Of a stretch of DNA of 64,000 nt, positions 16,660 through 26,680 are shown one piece after another. The notes below the pieces were generated by a model. It ran no database searches. It was not told the origin of the DNA and saw nothing but the letters and a program-made list of their open reading frames with translations. Positions within the stretch are counted from its first letter, which is position 1. Each line of letters starts with the position of its first letter. Made by a program: the position numbers and the translations under genes. This stretch comes from Devosia sp. ZB163 (lineage in GTDB: Bacteria > Pseudomonadota > Alphaproteobacteria > Rhizobiales > Devosiaceae), in contig NZ_JAQRMY010000002.1 of the NCBI RefSeq assembly GCF_028613635.1, forward strand, positions 310,001 through 374,000, written 5' to 3'.

Positions 16660-17382
16660 TCAGAAGCCGAAGGTCAAGCCGGCCTGAACCACGTGGCTGC
16701 CGTAGTCGGCGACGGCGTCGTTGCCATTCCCCTCGACTTCGGCGTCGACGATCGCCTTCCAGCGATAGCCCAGATCGAGTGCGATGTTGTCGGCGACGTC
16801 GATCTTCACGCCCGCGCCCACCTGATAGGCGAGGCCCCAGCCGGAGAGGTCGACCGATGCGTTGAGAGGGGCGCCGATGACCGCATCAGCGCTGACGAAG
16901 CCGACACCAACGCCCGCGCCGACATAAGGCGTGAAGCCCGCGCCGGTGTCGATGTCGAACCAGACGTTACCGAGCAAGTAGGTGGTGGAGGCGGAGCCGT
17001 CGGTGAGCGGGAGGGCAACCGAGCCGTCGACCGGGGCGGCCGGACCGCCGCTGATGGTCACGTCGTTGAGGCCAAGCGAGCCAGTGGAGACTTCGACTTC
17101 ACCGCGGAGGTTGTCGGTGATGCGCACGCCAACGGCGGCACCAACAAGCCAACCCGTGTCAGCGCCGAAATCGAAGAACTGCCCGAAGTCCGGCGAGCCG
17201 TCATCGGCTTCGATATTGTGGGCCCACACGCCGCCGCCGAACACGCTCAAGTACCAGCCGGTATCGGCAACCGCCACAGGCTCATCCACCGGCACATCAA
17301 CGATCAGATCGGCTGCCAGGGCCGGAGTTGCTGCAATGAGCGCCACCGCGGCAGCGCCCGTGAAAAGCTTGAAAAGGTTCAT
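16660..17382 (-). CDS. Outer-membrane beta-barrel protein, paralog 4
   Basis: Encodes 240 residues: signal peptide (MNLFKLFTGAAAVALIAATPALA, cleaved before ADLIVDV), a barrel with GWYLSVFGGGVWAHN, GWLVGAAVGVRITDNL and RGEVEVSTGSLGL, and the final strand SHVVQAGLTFGF. The mature start (AADLIVDVPV) is closest to paralog 1, whereas TDNLRGEVE resembles paralog 2. It is separated from the other three by the marR/cytochrome pair. Confidence 0.83.
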   Translation of the reverse strand: MNLFKLFTGAAAVALIAATPALAADLIVDVPVDEPVAVADTGWYLSVFGGGVWAHNIEADDGSPDFGQFFDFGADTGWLVGAAVGVRITDNLRGEVEVSTGSLGLNDVTISGGPAAPVDGSVALPLTDGSASTTYLLGNVWFDIDTGAGFTPYVGAGVGVGFVSADAVIGAPLNASVDLSGWGLAYQVGAGVKIDVADNIALDLGYRWKAIVDAEVEGNGNDAVADYGSHVVQAGLTFGF

Positions 17383-17789
17383 GATTTAAGGTTCCCAAAC
17401 AGTATCGAGTCGAGTGATGGCAGATCAGCAGTCACTGTGGAACAATGAACTTGACCAGTCGGCATCTAAATGCGGATGTGGCGCATCCTGGCAACACATT
17501 GAGCAACGACGTCGGTAAGTTACTTCCGAGTTAGCACTTAATGCGCGGCAATTTATTCGTCGCTGCAGGGTACTCGCGCTCCATGCACTGAGAGCGCCAT
17601 GGTCTCCGATGCCGGTGTCGGCATCGGCGGCGCCGCGGCGATGTCGCGGGAACGAGGTGTTGTGGATGTTGGTGGGCAATCGGCTCGAGGCCCGGGGGAA
17701 CGAAGCTCCGCCTGCAACCGATCCCGCGCAAAACGAAAAGGCCGGGATCGCTCCCGGCCTTTCGCACATCTGCGCTTGGCAGCTTGTTC
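17383..17789. other. Intergenic region between rplI and outer-membrane paralog 4
   Basis: A 407-base gap. The left 170 bases are AT-richer and should hold the promoter of paralog 4. The right end holds the rplI terminator. Small frames on the plus strand here have no family resemblance. Confidence 0.5.
17732..17762 (-). terminator. Terminator of rplI
   Basis: AAAGGCCGGGA-TCGC-TCCCGGCCTTT (17737-17762), an 11-bp stem whose minus-strand 3' side runs CCTTTTCGTTTT, 28 bases past the rplI stop. It shares 29 identical bases with 16605-16633. Confidence 0.85.
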
Positions 17790-18365
17790 TTACTCTTCTT
17801 CGAAGGCGTCCACAGCGGCGGAACCGGCTTCGGCCTGGCCGGCGGCGAACTGCTCGGCGGCTTCGTCGTCGTAGTTGATCGCGGTCAGGTCTTCGCCCTT
17901 CTGCTGGCGCTCGGCTTCGTCTTCCGAGCGGGCGACGTTGACGGTGATCGACACGGCGACTTCGGCGTGCAGGTTCAGCGGCACGGTGTGAACGCCGACG
18001 GTCTTGATCGGGTTCGCAAGGTCGATCTGCGCACGCGTAACGGCGTAGCCGTCCGAGATCAGCGCATCGGCGACGTCGCGCGAGGAGACCGAGCCGTAGA
18101 GCTGGCCGGTTTCACCCGCCTGGCGGATGATGACCACCGACTTGCCGTTGAGGCCCGAAGCGACGCCGGCAGCGGCCTCGCGGCGCTCCTGGTTGCGCTT
18201 CTCGATGTCGGCGCGGTCGCGCTCGAAGCGCTTGCGGTTGGCCTCGGTGGCGCGGAGCGCCTTCTGCTGCGGGAGCAGGAAGTTACGGGCGAAACCGTCC
18301 TTCACCGACACTTCGTCGCCGATGTGGCCGTGCTTGCCGATACGCTCGAGGAGAATGACTTTCAT
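17790..18365 (-). CDS. rplI: 50S ribosomal protein L9
   Basis: Encodes 191 residues. The N-terminal rRNA-binding domain ([19 protein letters not shown] ... [13 protein letters not shown]) is canonical, followed by the long connecting helix ([19 protein letters not shown]) and the C-terminal domain with [16 protein letters not shown]. About 40 extra acidic, Ala-rich residues at the C-terminus, compared with the 149-residue E. coli protein, are common in alphaproteobacteria. Last gene of the rpsF-rpsR-rplI operon. Confidence 0.98.
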   Translation of the reverse strand: MKVILLERIGKHGHIGDEVSVKDGFARNFLLPQQKALRATEANRKRFERDRADIEKRNQERREAAAGVASGLNGKSVVIIRQAGETGQLYGSVSSRDVADALISDGYAVTRAQIDLANPIKTVGVHTVPLNLHAEVAVSITVNVARSEDEAERQQKGEDLTAINYDDEAAEQFAAGQAEAGSAAVDAFEEE

Positions 18366-18492
18366 TTTGCTTTTCCTATGCTGTCCCGTTCACGAGTGAA
18401 CGGTTAGGAGCCGCCGGTATCGGCAGCCCCAACCAATCCCGTCGGCAAGCTGGCGCGCTCTGCAGCGCCAACCGCCAACTTACGCATCGTTC

Positions 18493-18747
18493 TTACTGAA
18501 CGGCGTAGGGCATGATGCCGATGAAGCGGGCGCGCTTGATGGCCTTGGCCAGTTCGCGCTGCTTCAGGGCGGAGACCGCAGTGATGCGGGAGGGGACGAT
18601 CTTGCCGCGCTCGGAAACGTAGCGCTGCAGCAGGCGGACGTCCTTGTAGTCGATCTTGGGCGCGTTCGGGCCCGAGAACGGGCAGGTCTTGCGACGGCGC
18701 TGGAACGGACGGCGAGCCGTAGTCGTGGTCAGGTCTTTGATGGCCAT
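18493..18747 (-). CDS. rpsR: 30S ribosomal protein S18
   Basis: Encodes 84 residues with the basic N-terminus [16 protein letters not shown], then [20 protein letters not shown] and [16 protein letters not shown], all diagnostic. It sits 21 bases downstream of rpsF with a GGAAGGAAG ribosome site. Forms a heterodimer with S6 on the 30S platform. The 127-base gap to rplI carries no gene, whereas many relatives have a DUF2232 membrane protein there. Confidence 0.98.
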   Translation of the reverse strand: MAIKDLTTTTARRPFQRRRKTCPFSGPNAPKIDYKDVRLLQRYVSERGKIVPSRITAVSALKQRELAKAIKRARFIGIMPYAVQ

Positions 18748-18768
18748 TTGGCGCTTCCTTCCGTGAGA

Positions 18769-19185
18769 TTAGAACCGGCGCGGCGGACGACGGTCGCCGC
18801 GGTCGAAGCCGCCGCGGTCGCCACGCGGGCCGCCCGGACGGTCGCCGCGATCGTCATCGCGATCGCGCTTCTGCATCATGGCCGACGGGCCTTCCTCGAG
18901 CTCATCGACGCGGATGGTCATGAAGCGCAGGATGTCTTCATTGATGCCCATCTGGCGCTCCATCTCGGCCACCGCGGCGTGCGGAGCGTCGATGTTGAGC
19001 AGGGTGTAGTGAGCCTTGCGGTTCTTCTTGATGCGGTACGAGAGCGACTTCAGCCCCCAGTACTCGTTCTTGGTGACCTTGCCGCCGCCGTTGGCGAGCA
19101 CCTCGGTCAGGGCCGCGGTCAACTCTTCCACCTGCGTGGGGGAAACGTCCTGGCGAGCCAGGAAAATATGTTCGTAAAGGGCCAT
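18769..19185 (-). CDS. rpsF: 30S ribosomal protein S6
   Basis: Encodes 138 residues beginning [20 protein letters not shown], with the ferredoxin-like core including [19 protein letters not shown] and [13 protein letters not shown]. The C-terminal 40 residues are a disordered Asp/Arg/Gly tail ([13 protein letters not shown] then RRPPRRF), an alphaproteobacterial extension. First gene of the operon; a strong GGAAGGAAGG precedes its ATG. Confidence 0.98.
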   Translation of the reverse strand: MALYEHIFLARQDVSPTQVEELTAALTEVLANGGGKVTKNEYWGLKSLSYRIKKNRKAHYTLLNIDAPHAAVAEMERQMGINEDILRFMTIRVDELEEGPSAMMQKRDRDDDRGDRPGGPRGDRGGFDRGDRRPPRRF

Positions 19186-19505
19186 AAGCGCCTTCCTTCC
19201 AGAGAGTTACACTCTGCAGTCCTTCGGCGCGGAGCCTCCTTGAAGCCGGAAAGGCGTCAAAGCAGTCTTCTAAAGAGCGGGAACACGGGAGGACGGGCGA
19301 ACCCTATCCGGCAAATAGCCGAACCCTCCGTTCAGCCCCCGGCCGAACGAATGCGAGGCGGGCTATAGGGGAAAAGGCCACGAAAGGCAAGCGGCACGCC
19401 GGTTAGGCTTTCGCACCGCCCACTCCACAACGCCCCCTCGCCCCTCTGGGGAGAGGGTCGGCGTGAGGGGCTCTCGGTGCGTCCAGCAGTCTGCGAATCT
19501 GCCGG
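19186..19505. other. Intergenic region upstream of rpsF
   Basis: A 320-base gap with the rpsF leader and promoter on the left. Near 19433-19470 it has an inverted repeat (CCCCTCGCCCCTCTGGGGAGAGGG ... TGAGGGG) of the palindromic type found elsewhere in the window. No gene seen. Confidence 0.5.
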
Positions 19506-19691
19506 TCATGCCGCATTGTACGGCTTGGGCACCTCAAACCCCTGCGACACCAGCAGCGACGTGATCGACGGCGTCAGCGCCCGGCACCCGCAGTTCTTCG
19601 CGTGCTCGTAGTGCCACTCGGCCCGCTGCTTCTTCGTCGGGTTCGGCGGCATCCGATGCGCCTGGTGCCATTCGGAGTTGATCTTGCCCAT
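19506..19691 (-). CDS. Small conserved hypothetical protein
   Basis: Encodes 61 residues starting MGKINSEWHQAHRMPPNP at ATG 19691. It is charged and His/Trp-rich, with TKKQRAEWHYEHAKNCGCR (two close cysteines, CGC, and several histidines), then a hydrophobic C-terminal half (TPSITSLLVSQGFEVP). I recall similar short proteins in Rhizobiales but no function. The His/Cys content would suit metal binding; that is speculation. It diverges from the dehydratase gene across 88 bases. Confidence 0.65.
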   Translation of the reverse strand: MGKINSEWHQAHRMPPNPTKKQRAEWHYEHAKNCGCRALTPSITSLLVSQGFEVPKPYNAA

Positions 19692-19779
19692 GGCCAAGAC
19701 CCCTTTTTCGCATTGTGGCCATTGTGCCATGCAAACCCAGCGGCTTAGAACTGCCAAAACGCAACCGGGGCAATACTCT

Positions 19780-20736
19780 ATGACCGCCGCCGTCCGCTCT
19801 GCCCCGAAGCTTCCCGATCGTAACGCCGTCCGCGCTACCGAAGCGGTCATCCGCAGCCATGTGCGCCGAACGCCCGTGGTTGACGCCTTGCCCGAGGATT
19901 TCGGGCTCCACGGTGCGCCGCTGAACTTCAAGCTCGAGTTCATGCAGCACTCGGGCACCTTCAAGGCGCGTGGCGCCTTCGCCAACCTCCTGCTGCGCAA
20001 GGGCGCCGATCGCGGCGTGGTCGCGGCCTCCGGCGGCAACCACGGCGCCGCCGTCGCCTACGCCGCCATGAAGCTCGGCATCAAGGCGCACATCTACGTG
20101 CCGCGCATCTCCTCGCAGGCCAAGATCAACCGCATCATGCAGTACGGCGCCGAGATCACCGTGGGCGGGGACACCTACGCCGATGCCTATGCCGCGAGCC
20201 ACACCTTCGCCAAGGAACACGGTCTCATCGAGGTCCATGCCTATGACGGCTACGAGACCTTGTGCGGGCAGGGGATGGTCGGGCTCGAGTGGCTCGAGCA
20301 GTCCCCTGGCATCGACACCCTCCTCGTCGCCGTCGGTGGTGGCGGGCTGATCGGCGGAATCGCGGCGGCTGCCGAGGGCAAGGTGCGTATCATCGGCGTC
20401 GAGCCGGAGAACGCCGCCACACTACACGAGGCCACCAGGGCCGGCCATCCGGTCGATGTGCCCGTCAGTGGCGTCGCCGCCGACAGCCTCGGCGCCCGCC
20501 GTATCGGCGAACTCTGCTTCGGCCTCTCCGGCTATATCGACCGCACCGTGCTCGTCACCGACGAGGCCATCACCGCCGCCCAGAAGAAGATCTGGGACGT
20601 TCTGCGCGTCGTGGTCGAGCCTGGTGGGGCTGCCGCCATGGCCGCGCTGCTCACGGGCCGCTACGTCCCCGCCGGCGACGAAAAGGTCGGCGTCCTCCTT
20701 TGCGGCGCCAACACGACAGCGGTGAAGTTCGACTGA
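19780..20736 (+). CDS. Serine/threonine dehydratase (PLP fold type II)
   Basis: A 318-residue catabolic-type threonine/serine dehydratase or racemase. The PLP lysine is in QHSGTFKARGAFAN, the cofactor-phosphate loop is GGGGLIGGIA, and the substrate loop is AASGGNHGAAVA. There is no C-terminal ACT regulatory domain, so it is unlike biosynthetic IlvA and closer to TdcB or serine racemase. Start at ATG 19780 (MTAAVRSAPKL); the frame extends upstream, but that part covers the divergent promoter region. The substrate could be L-threonine, L-serine or 3-hydroxyaspartate. Confidence 0.88.
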   Translation: MTAAVRSAPKLPDRNAVRATEAVIRSHVRRTPVVDALPEDFGLHGAPLNFKLEFMQHSGTFKARGAFANLLLRKGADRGVVAASGGNHGAAVAYAAMKLGIKAHIYVPRISSQAKINRIMQYGAEITVGGDTYADAYAASHTFAKEHGLIEVHAYDGYETLCGQGMVGLEWLEQSPGIDTLLVAVGGGGLIGGIAAAAEGKVRIIGVEPENAATLHEATRAGHPVDVPVSGVAADSLGARRIGELCFGLSGYIDRTVLVTDEAITAAQKKIWDVLRVVVEPGGAAAMAALLTGRYVPAGDEKVGVLLCGANTTAVKFD

Positions 20737-20739
20737 ACT

Positions 20740-20780
20740 GGCAACCTGTTGCCTTGACTTTGCCATCCCCCTCCGGCAAA
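20740..20780 (+). promoter_or_regulatory. Two adjacent dyads upstream of fabD
   Basis: GGCAAC-CT-GTTGCC (20740-20753) and TTTGCC-N10-GGCAAA (20759-20780) lie 74-114 bases before the fabD GTG, with a TTGACT hexamer (20754-20759) between them. They could be a regulator site or a terminator for the upstream gene; no T-run follows. Confidence 0.3.
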
Positions 20781-20853
20781 CGCCGCCGCCAACTGGACGC
20801 CTGTCCGGACGGGGCTTAGGCTTGCCTCAACATAAGAACGGCGGAGGCCACCC

Positions 20854-21804
20854 GTGACCAAGCGCGCATTCACCTTCCCCGGCCAGGGCAGCCAGGCCGT
20901 CGGAATGGGCAAGGACCTTGCCGACACCTACCAGGAGGCTCGCAACGTCTTCGCCGAAGTGGACGAAGCGCTTGGCCAGAAGCTTTCTACCATCATGTTC
21001 GAGGGGCCGGATGAAACGCTCCGCCTCACCGAGAACGCCCAGCCGGCGCTGATGGCCGTCTCCGTGGCGGTGACCCGCGTGCTCGAGGCGCGCGGCGTTT
21101 CCCTCAAGGATCATGCCGCCTACGTCGCCGGCCACTCGCTCGGCGAATACTCGGCCCTTGCCGCCGCCGGTGCCTTCAGCCTTGCCGATGCGGCGCGGCT
21201 TCTGAAGATCCGTGGCCAGGCCATGCAGCAGGCCGTGCCGGTCGGGCAGGGCGCCATGGCCGCGATCCTCGGCCTCGACCTCGAAACCGTGCTGCGTGCC
21301 GCCAACGATGCCGCCGACGGCGAAGTCTGCGGCGTCGCCAACGACAACGCCCCCGGGCAGGTCGTGATTTCCGGCCATGTCGGCGCCGTGAACCGCGCCA
21401 TCGAGCTCCTCAAGGCCGCCGGCGCCAAGCGCGCCCTGCCGCTGCCGGTGAGCGCCCCGTTCCACTGCGCCCTCATGCGCCCCGCCGCCGATGCCATGGA
21501 GCACGCGCTCAACCAGGTGACGGTCAACGCTCCGGTCGTCCCGGTCGTCGCCAACGTGCTGGCTGCGCCGATCTCCGATCCCGAAGAGATCAAGAAGCGC
21601 CTCGTCGAACAGGTCACCGGCATGGTCCGCTGGACTGAGTGCGTGACCTGGCTCGTCAAGGACGGCGGCGTCACCCAACTGGTCGAGCTCGGATCGGGCA
21701 AGGTGCTGAGCGGGCTTGCGAAGCGCATCGCGCCGGAAACGGCCGCGGTGTCGGTTGGCACCCCGGCCGACGTGGATGCGTTCCTGGCTGAAGTCGGTGC
21801 GTGA
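20854..21804 (+). CDS. fabD: Malonyl-CoA:ACP transacylase FabD
   Basis: Loads malonyl groups onto acyl carrier protein. It has 316 residues from a GTG with GGCGGAGG upstream. The motifs are GQGSQ at 10-14, the nucleophile Ser95 in GHSLGEYS, and the catalytic His in PVSAPFHCALM. Length is normal. First gene of the fabD-fabG-acpP-fabF block; a palindromic repeat separates it from fabG. Confidence 0.97.
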   Translation: MTKRAFTFPGQGSQAVGMGKDLADTYQEARNVFAEVDEALGQKLSTIMFEGPDETLRLTENAQPALMAVSVAVTRVLEARGVSLKDHAAYVAGHSLGEYSALAAAGAFSLADAARLLKIRGQAMQQAVPVGQGAMAAILGLDLETVLRAANDAADGEVCGVANDNAPGQVVISGHVGAVNRAIELLKAAGAKRALPLPVSAPFHCALMRPAADAMEHALNQVTVNAPVVPVVANVLAAPISDPEEIKKRLVEQVTGMVRWTECVTWLVKDGGVTQLVELGSGKVLSGLAKRIAPETAAVSVGTPADVDAFLAEVGA

Positions 21805-21940
21805 GACCCCTCATCCGGCGCTGCGCGCCACCTTCTCCCCGACGGGGAGAAGAACAGAGCGCCGGCAGCTGCAGGCGGGTGTTCCTCTCCCCGTCGGGGA
21901 GAGGGTGGACCGGCGAAGCCGGGACGGGTGAGGGGTGAGC
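21805..21940. repeat. Palindromic intergenic element between fabD and fabG
   Basis: Outer arms ACCCCTCATCC (from 21806) and GGGTGAGGGGT (to about 21937) are inverted. Inside are CTTCTCCCCGACGGGGAGAAG and CTCTCCCCGTCGGGGAGAG hairpins. It looks like a REP/RIME-type mobile palindrome, not a gene. Confidence 0.6.
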
Positions 21941-21985
21941 CCCATGATCCAAAGAATGAATCAGACTCTCCAACGGAGCCGATAA

Positions 21986-22726
21986 ATGTTTGATCTGACT
22001 GGCAAACGTGCCCTCGTCACCGGCGCTTCGGGCGGTATCGGACGCGAGATCGCCAAGGCGCTGGCCGCCTCGGGCGCCCGCGTCGCGCTGAGCGGCACCC
22101 GTGTCGGCGCCCTCGAGGAGACCAAGGCGGCCATTGGCGGCGGCGATCACCCGATCATTCCGACGAACCTGTCGGACCTCGAGGCCGTCGACAAGCTCGT
22201 CCCCTCGGCCGAAGCGGCGCTGGGCGGCATCGACATCCTCGTCAACAATGCCGGCGTCACCCGCGACAACCTCTTCATGCGCATGAAGGACGAGGAGTGG
22301 GACGAGGTGCTGGCCGTGAACCTCACCTCCGCCTTCCACCTCACGCGCGCCGTGCTCAAGGGGATGATGAAGCAGCGCTTCGGCCGCATCGTCGGCATCA
22401 CTTCGGTGGTGGGCGTCGTCGGTAACCCGGGGCAGGGCAACTATGCCGCGTCCAAGGCAGGCCTGATCGGCATGGGCAAGGCGCTGGCCTATGAAGTCGC
22501 CTCGCGCAATATCACGGTGAACACCGTTGCGCCGGGCTTCATCGCCTCGGCCATGACTGACGAACTGAACGAAAAGCAGCGCGAGAGCATTCTAGGCAAG
22601 GTCCCGGCCGGTCGGCTGGGCACCGCCGAGGAAGTGGCGGCGGCCGTCGTGTTCCTCGCGTCCAACGAGGCGGGCTACATCACGGGCCACACGCTCAACG
22701 TCAACGGCGGCATGGTGATGCTCTAG
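21986..22726 (+). CDS. fabG: 3-oxoacyl-ACP reductase FabG
   Basis: NADPH-dependent reduction of 3-ketoacyl-ACP. Encodes 246 residues with the cofactor motif TGASGGIG at 12-19, NNAG at 87-90, Ser140, and Tyr153/Lys157 (YAASK). The end GYITGHTLNVNGGMVML is the standard FabG C-terminus. All catalytic residues are present. Confidence 0.97.
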   Translation: MFDLTGKRALVTGASGGIGREIAKALAASGARVALSGTRVGALEETKAAIGGGDHPIIPTNLSDLEAVDKLVPSAEAALGGIDILVNNAGVTRDNLFMRMKDEEWDEVLAVNLTSAFHLTRAVLKGMMKQRFGRIVGITSVVGVVGNPGQGNYAASKAGLIGMGKALAYEVASRNITVNTVAPGFIASAMTDELNEKQRESILGKVPAGRLGTAEEVAAAVVFLASNEAGYITGHTLNVNGGMVML

Positions 22727-23020
22727 GCCGCGTGCGGTCCCCTGACGCCCAGCTGCCTTCTTCCGGAGGCGGCGGGTGGGTGAGTGCAAGGGGGCTGCAA
22801 GCGCAAAGGCTGGGGAAACCGGGCTGTGCGGAATATGGCAATGGCGGGGGAAGTATGTTACGTCCGCCCCTGATTTCGGGTGTGACCCCTACTTGCGAGG
22901 GTATGGAACCACGCCTACAGTCGGCCGCGAACGGCGGCAGGTCCGAGGAAAAAGCTTGAAAACCAGCGCCTCCCGGCCGAAAGAAACGAAACACCTGTCT
23001 GGTAACAAGGGAAGTCAAAT

Positions 23021-23257
23021 ATGAGCGATATCGCTGATCGCGTCCGCAAGATCGTTGTGGAACATCTCAACGTTGACGCGGAGAAGGTCGTCGATAAGGC
23101 CAGCTTCATCGATGATCTGGGCGCTGACTCGCTCGATCAGGTCGAGCTGGTTATGGCTTTCGAGGAAGAGTTCAACGTCGAGATCCCGGACGATGCCGCG
23201 GAATCGATCCAGACCTTCGGCGATGCCGTCGCGTATCTGACCAAGGCCGTCGGCTGA
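23021..23257 (+). CDS. acpP: Acyl carrier protein
   Basis: A 78-residue acidic four-helix carrier. Ser37 in [18 protein letters not shown] takes the 4'-phosphopantetheine arm. AAGGGAAG sits before ATG 23021. The 294-base gap upstream presumably holds its own promoter, as is usual because ACP is made in great excess. Confidence 0.98.
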   Translation: MSDIADRVRKIVVEHLNVDAEKVVDKASFIDDLGADSLDQVELVMAFEEEFNVEIPDDAAESIQTFGDAVAYLTKAVG

Positions 23258-23284
23258 TCGCCGGCTACTGAACGGCTTTCTTCG

Positions 23285-24553
<1,269 letters not shown>

Positions 24554-24645
24554 TCCTCCGCACCCGGGCCAACCGCCCGGGGGCTGGGTTCCTACTGTCG
24601 ACAATATTTCACGCACTATTGCCGCCGCCCAGGGAGGTATGACTG

Positions 24646-25782
24646 ATGGCCAACGAGCGCGAGAAGCGAGCAAAGAAGCGTCGCCGCGGCGGTCTGCTCG
24701 ATATCGTCAATGCGCTGCTGACCCTCACGGTGCTCGGCATTCTTGTCGCTGTCGGCATCTTCCTTTATGGCGCGAACCAGTTCTACGCCCCCGGCGCCGT
24801 CAAGACCGAGACCAACTTCACCGTCGAGAAGGGCTCGTCGGTGATGACCACCGCCCGCCGGCTGGAAGAGCAGGGGATCATCCCACAGGGCCAGCTCCTG
24901 CCATCCGAATGGCTGTTCTGGGCCGGTGCACGCGCCCTGAAGAAAGAAAAGGACATAAAGGCCGGCGTCTACGCCCTCCCGGCGAACGCTTCGATGTCCG
25001 ACGTGCTGAGGGAGATCACCGAGGGCAAGCCGCTCGATTTCTTCGTCCACGTCATCCCGGGCGATACGGCCTACCTGGTCGCCGAGCGCATCAACGCCGA
25101 CAACCCGAACCTCTCGGGCGAGCCGGTCACGCCCCCCGCCGAGGGCTCGCTTCTCGCCGTTCGCTACGACTACACGCCCGGTGATACGCGCCAGTCGGTG
25201 CTGGACAAGATGCAGGCCGAGATGAAGGCAAAGGTCGCCGAGATCTGGGCCGGTCGCGACCCGTCCATCGACAGCGTCATCAAGTCCCCCGAGGAAATGG
25301 TGACCCTCGCCTCGATCGTCGAGAAGGAAACCGGCCTCGAGACCGAGCGCCCGCAGGTCGCCGCTGTCTTCCTCAACCGCCTCAGGAAGAACATGCGGCT
25401 GCAGACCGACCCGACGGTGCTTTACGGTGTCACCGAGGGCAAGAGCGTCATCAACCGCAGCCCGACGTCGTCCGAGCTCAAGCAGCGGACACCGTACAAC
25501 ACCTACCAGATCGACGGCCTGCCGCCCGGACCGATCGCCAACCCCGGCGAAGCGGCGCTGAAGGCAGTGGCCAATCCGGCGACGACGAAGGACCTCTATT
25601 TCGTCGCCAAGAGCGCCAACCCCGCTGATGGCCATCTGTTCGCCGAGAACTACGAGCAGCACCGCAAGAATGTGAGGCTCTACCGCAAGGCCGCTGCCGA
25701 AGCGGAAGCCGAGGCGGCGAGGGAAGCACTCGAGGCCGAACAGGCCGAGGAAGCCGGCGAGAAAGTCGAGCCTGCAAGCTGA
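24646..25782 (+). CDS. mltG: Endolytic peptidoglycan transglycosylase MltG
   Basis: A 378-residue inner-membrane lytic transglycosylase that ends growing glycan strands. A basic cytoplasmic N-terminus (EKRAKKRRRGG) is followed by one transmembrane helix (ALLTLTVLGILVAVGIFLYG), a LysM-like region, and a YceG domain with the catalytic glutamate in LASIVEKETG. Further conserved parts are LQTDPTVLYG and YQIDGLPPGPIANPG. The C-terminal tail is Glu/Ala-rich and probably disordered. Its stop overlaps the yicC start by one base (TGATG). Confidence 0.95.
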   Translation: MANEREKRAKKRRRGGLLDIVNALLTLTVLGILVAVGIFLYGANQFYAPGAVKTETNFTVEKGSSVMTTARRLEEQGIIPQGQLLPSEWLFWAGARALKKEKDIKAGVYALPANASMSDVLREITEGKPLDFFVHVIPGDTAYLVAERINADNPNLSGEPVTPPAEGSLLAVRYDYTPGDTRQSVLDKMQAEMKAKVAEIWAGRDPSIDSVIKSPEEMVTLASIVEKETGLETERPQVAAVFLNRLRKNMRLQTDPTVLYGVTEGKSVINRSPTSSELKQRTPYNTYQIDGLPPGPIANPGEAALKAVANPATTKDLYFVAKSANPADGHLFAENYEQHRKNVRLYRKAAAEAEAEAAREALEAEQAEEAGEKVEPAS

Positions 25783-26675
25783 TGGCTGCTTCACTCGCCA
25801 GCATGACCGGCTACGCCCGCGCCGCCGGTGCGGTCCCGGGCGTCTCCTTCATCGTGGAGCTGAAGTCCGTCAATGGGCGCGGCCTCGACCTCAGGCTGCG
25901 GCTCGCGCCCGGCTTCGACGCGCTCGAAAGCGAAATCCGCCGTCTGGTCGGCAAGTCGATCACCCGTGGCTCGCTGACCGTCTCGCTCAATGTCGATCGC
26001 GAAGGCGAGGGCGGCCGGGTGGTGGTCAACCATCAGGCGCTGGAGGCCGTGCTCGAAGGCTTCAAGTGGCTCGAGTCGCGTGTGGACGCTCAGCGCCCCT
26101 CGCTCGATGGCATCCTGGCCCTCCGCGGCGTGCTCGAGCAGCATGAGAGCCCGCTTTCCGCCGACGAGGAAGAAGCGCTGAACGGCGCCATCCTCGCCGC
26201 CGTCGAGCAGGCCGTCGCTGGCCTCGTGGTCGCCCGCCGCGAGGAGGGGGCTCGCATCGCCGCTATCCTCTCCGAGCGTATCGACGAGATCGCTGCCCTC
26301 ACCAAGGCCGCCGAAATCCACCCCGGTCGCAGCCGCGATGCGATCCTTGCGCGCCTGCGCCAGCAGGTGGCCGAGCTCACCGAAGCGAGCCCCGCTTTCT
26401 CCGAGGAGCGGCTGGCCCAGGAAGCCGTTCTGCTCGCCACCAAGGCCGACATCCGCGAGGAACTCGATCGGCTCGGCGCCCACATCGCAGCCGCCCGCCA
26501 GCTGATCGCCGGGGGTGGCCCGGTGGGGCGCAAGCTCGATTTCCTGTCACAGGAATTTAACCGCGAAGCGAATACGCTTTGCTCAAAGTCCAACGACGTG
26601 GCGCTCACCGCCATCGGCCTCGACCTGAAGGCCGTGATCGATCAGCTCCGCGAGCAGGTCCAGAACATAGAGTAA
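25782..26675 (+). CDS. YicC/YloC family endoribonuclease
   Basis: Encodes 297 residues starting MAASLASMTGYARA, the family's signature opening. KSVNGRGLDLRLR and LDFLSQEFNREANTL, the latter conserved near the end, also match. E. coli YicC cleaves RNA and affects small-RNA stability. It is translationally coupled to mltG and five bases upstream of gmk, a gene pair conserved widely across bacteria. Confidence 0.93.
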   Translation: MAASLASMTGYARAAGAVPGVSFIVELKSVNGRGLDLRLRLAPGFDALESEIRRLVGKSITRGSLTVSLNVDREGEGGRVVVNHQALEAVLEGFKWLESRVDAQRPSLDGILALRGVLEQHESPLSADEEEALNGAILAAVEQAVAGLVVARREEGARIAAILSERIDEIAALTKAAEIHPGRSRDAILARLRQQVAELTEASPAFSEERLAQEAVLLATKADIREELDRLGAHIAAARQLIAGGGPVGRKLDFLSQEFNREANTLCSKSNDVALTAIGLDLKAVIDQLREQVQNIE

Positions 26676-26680
26676 GCCGA

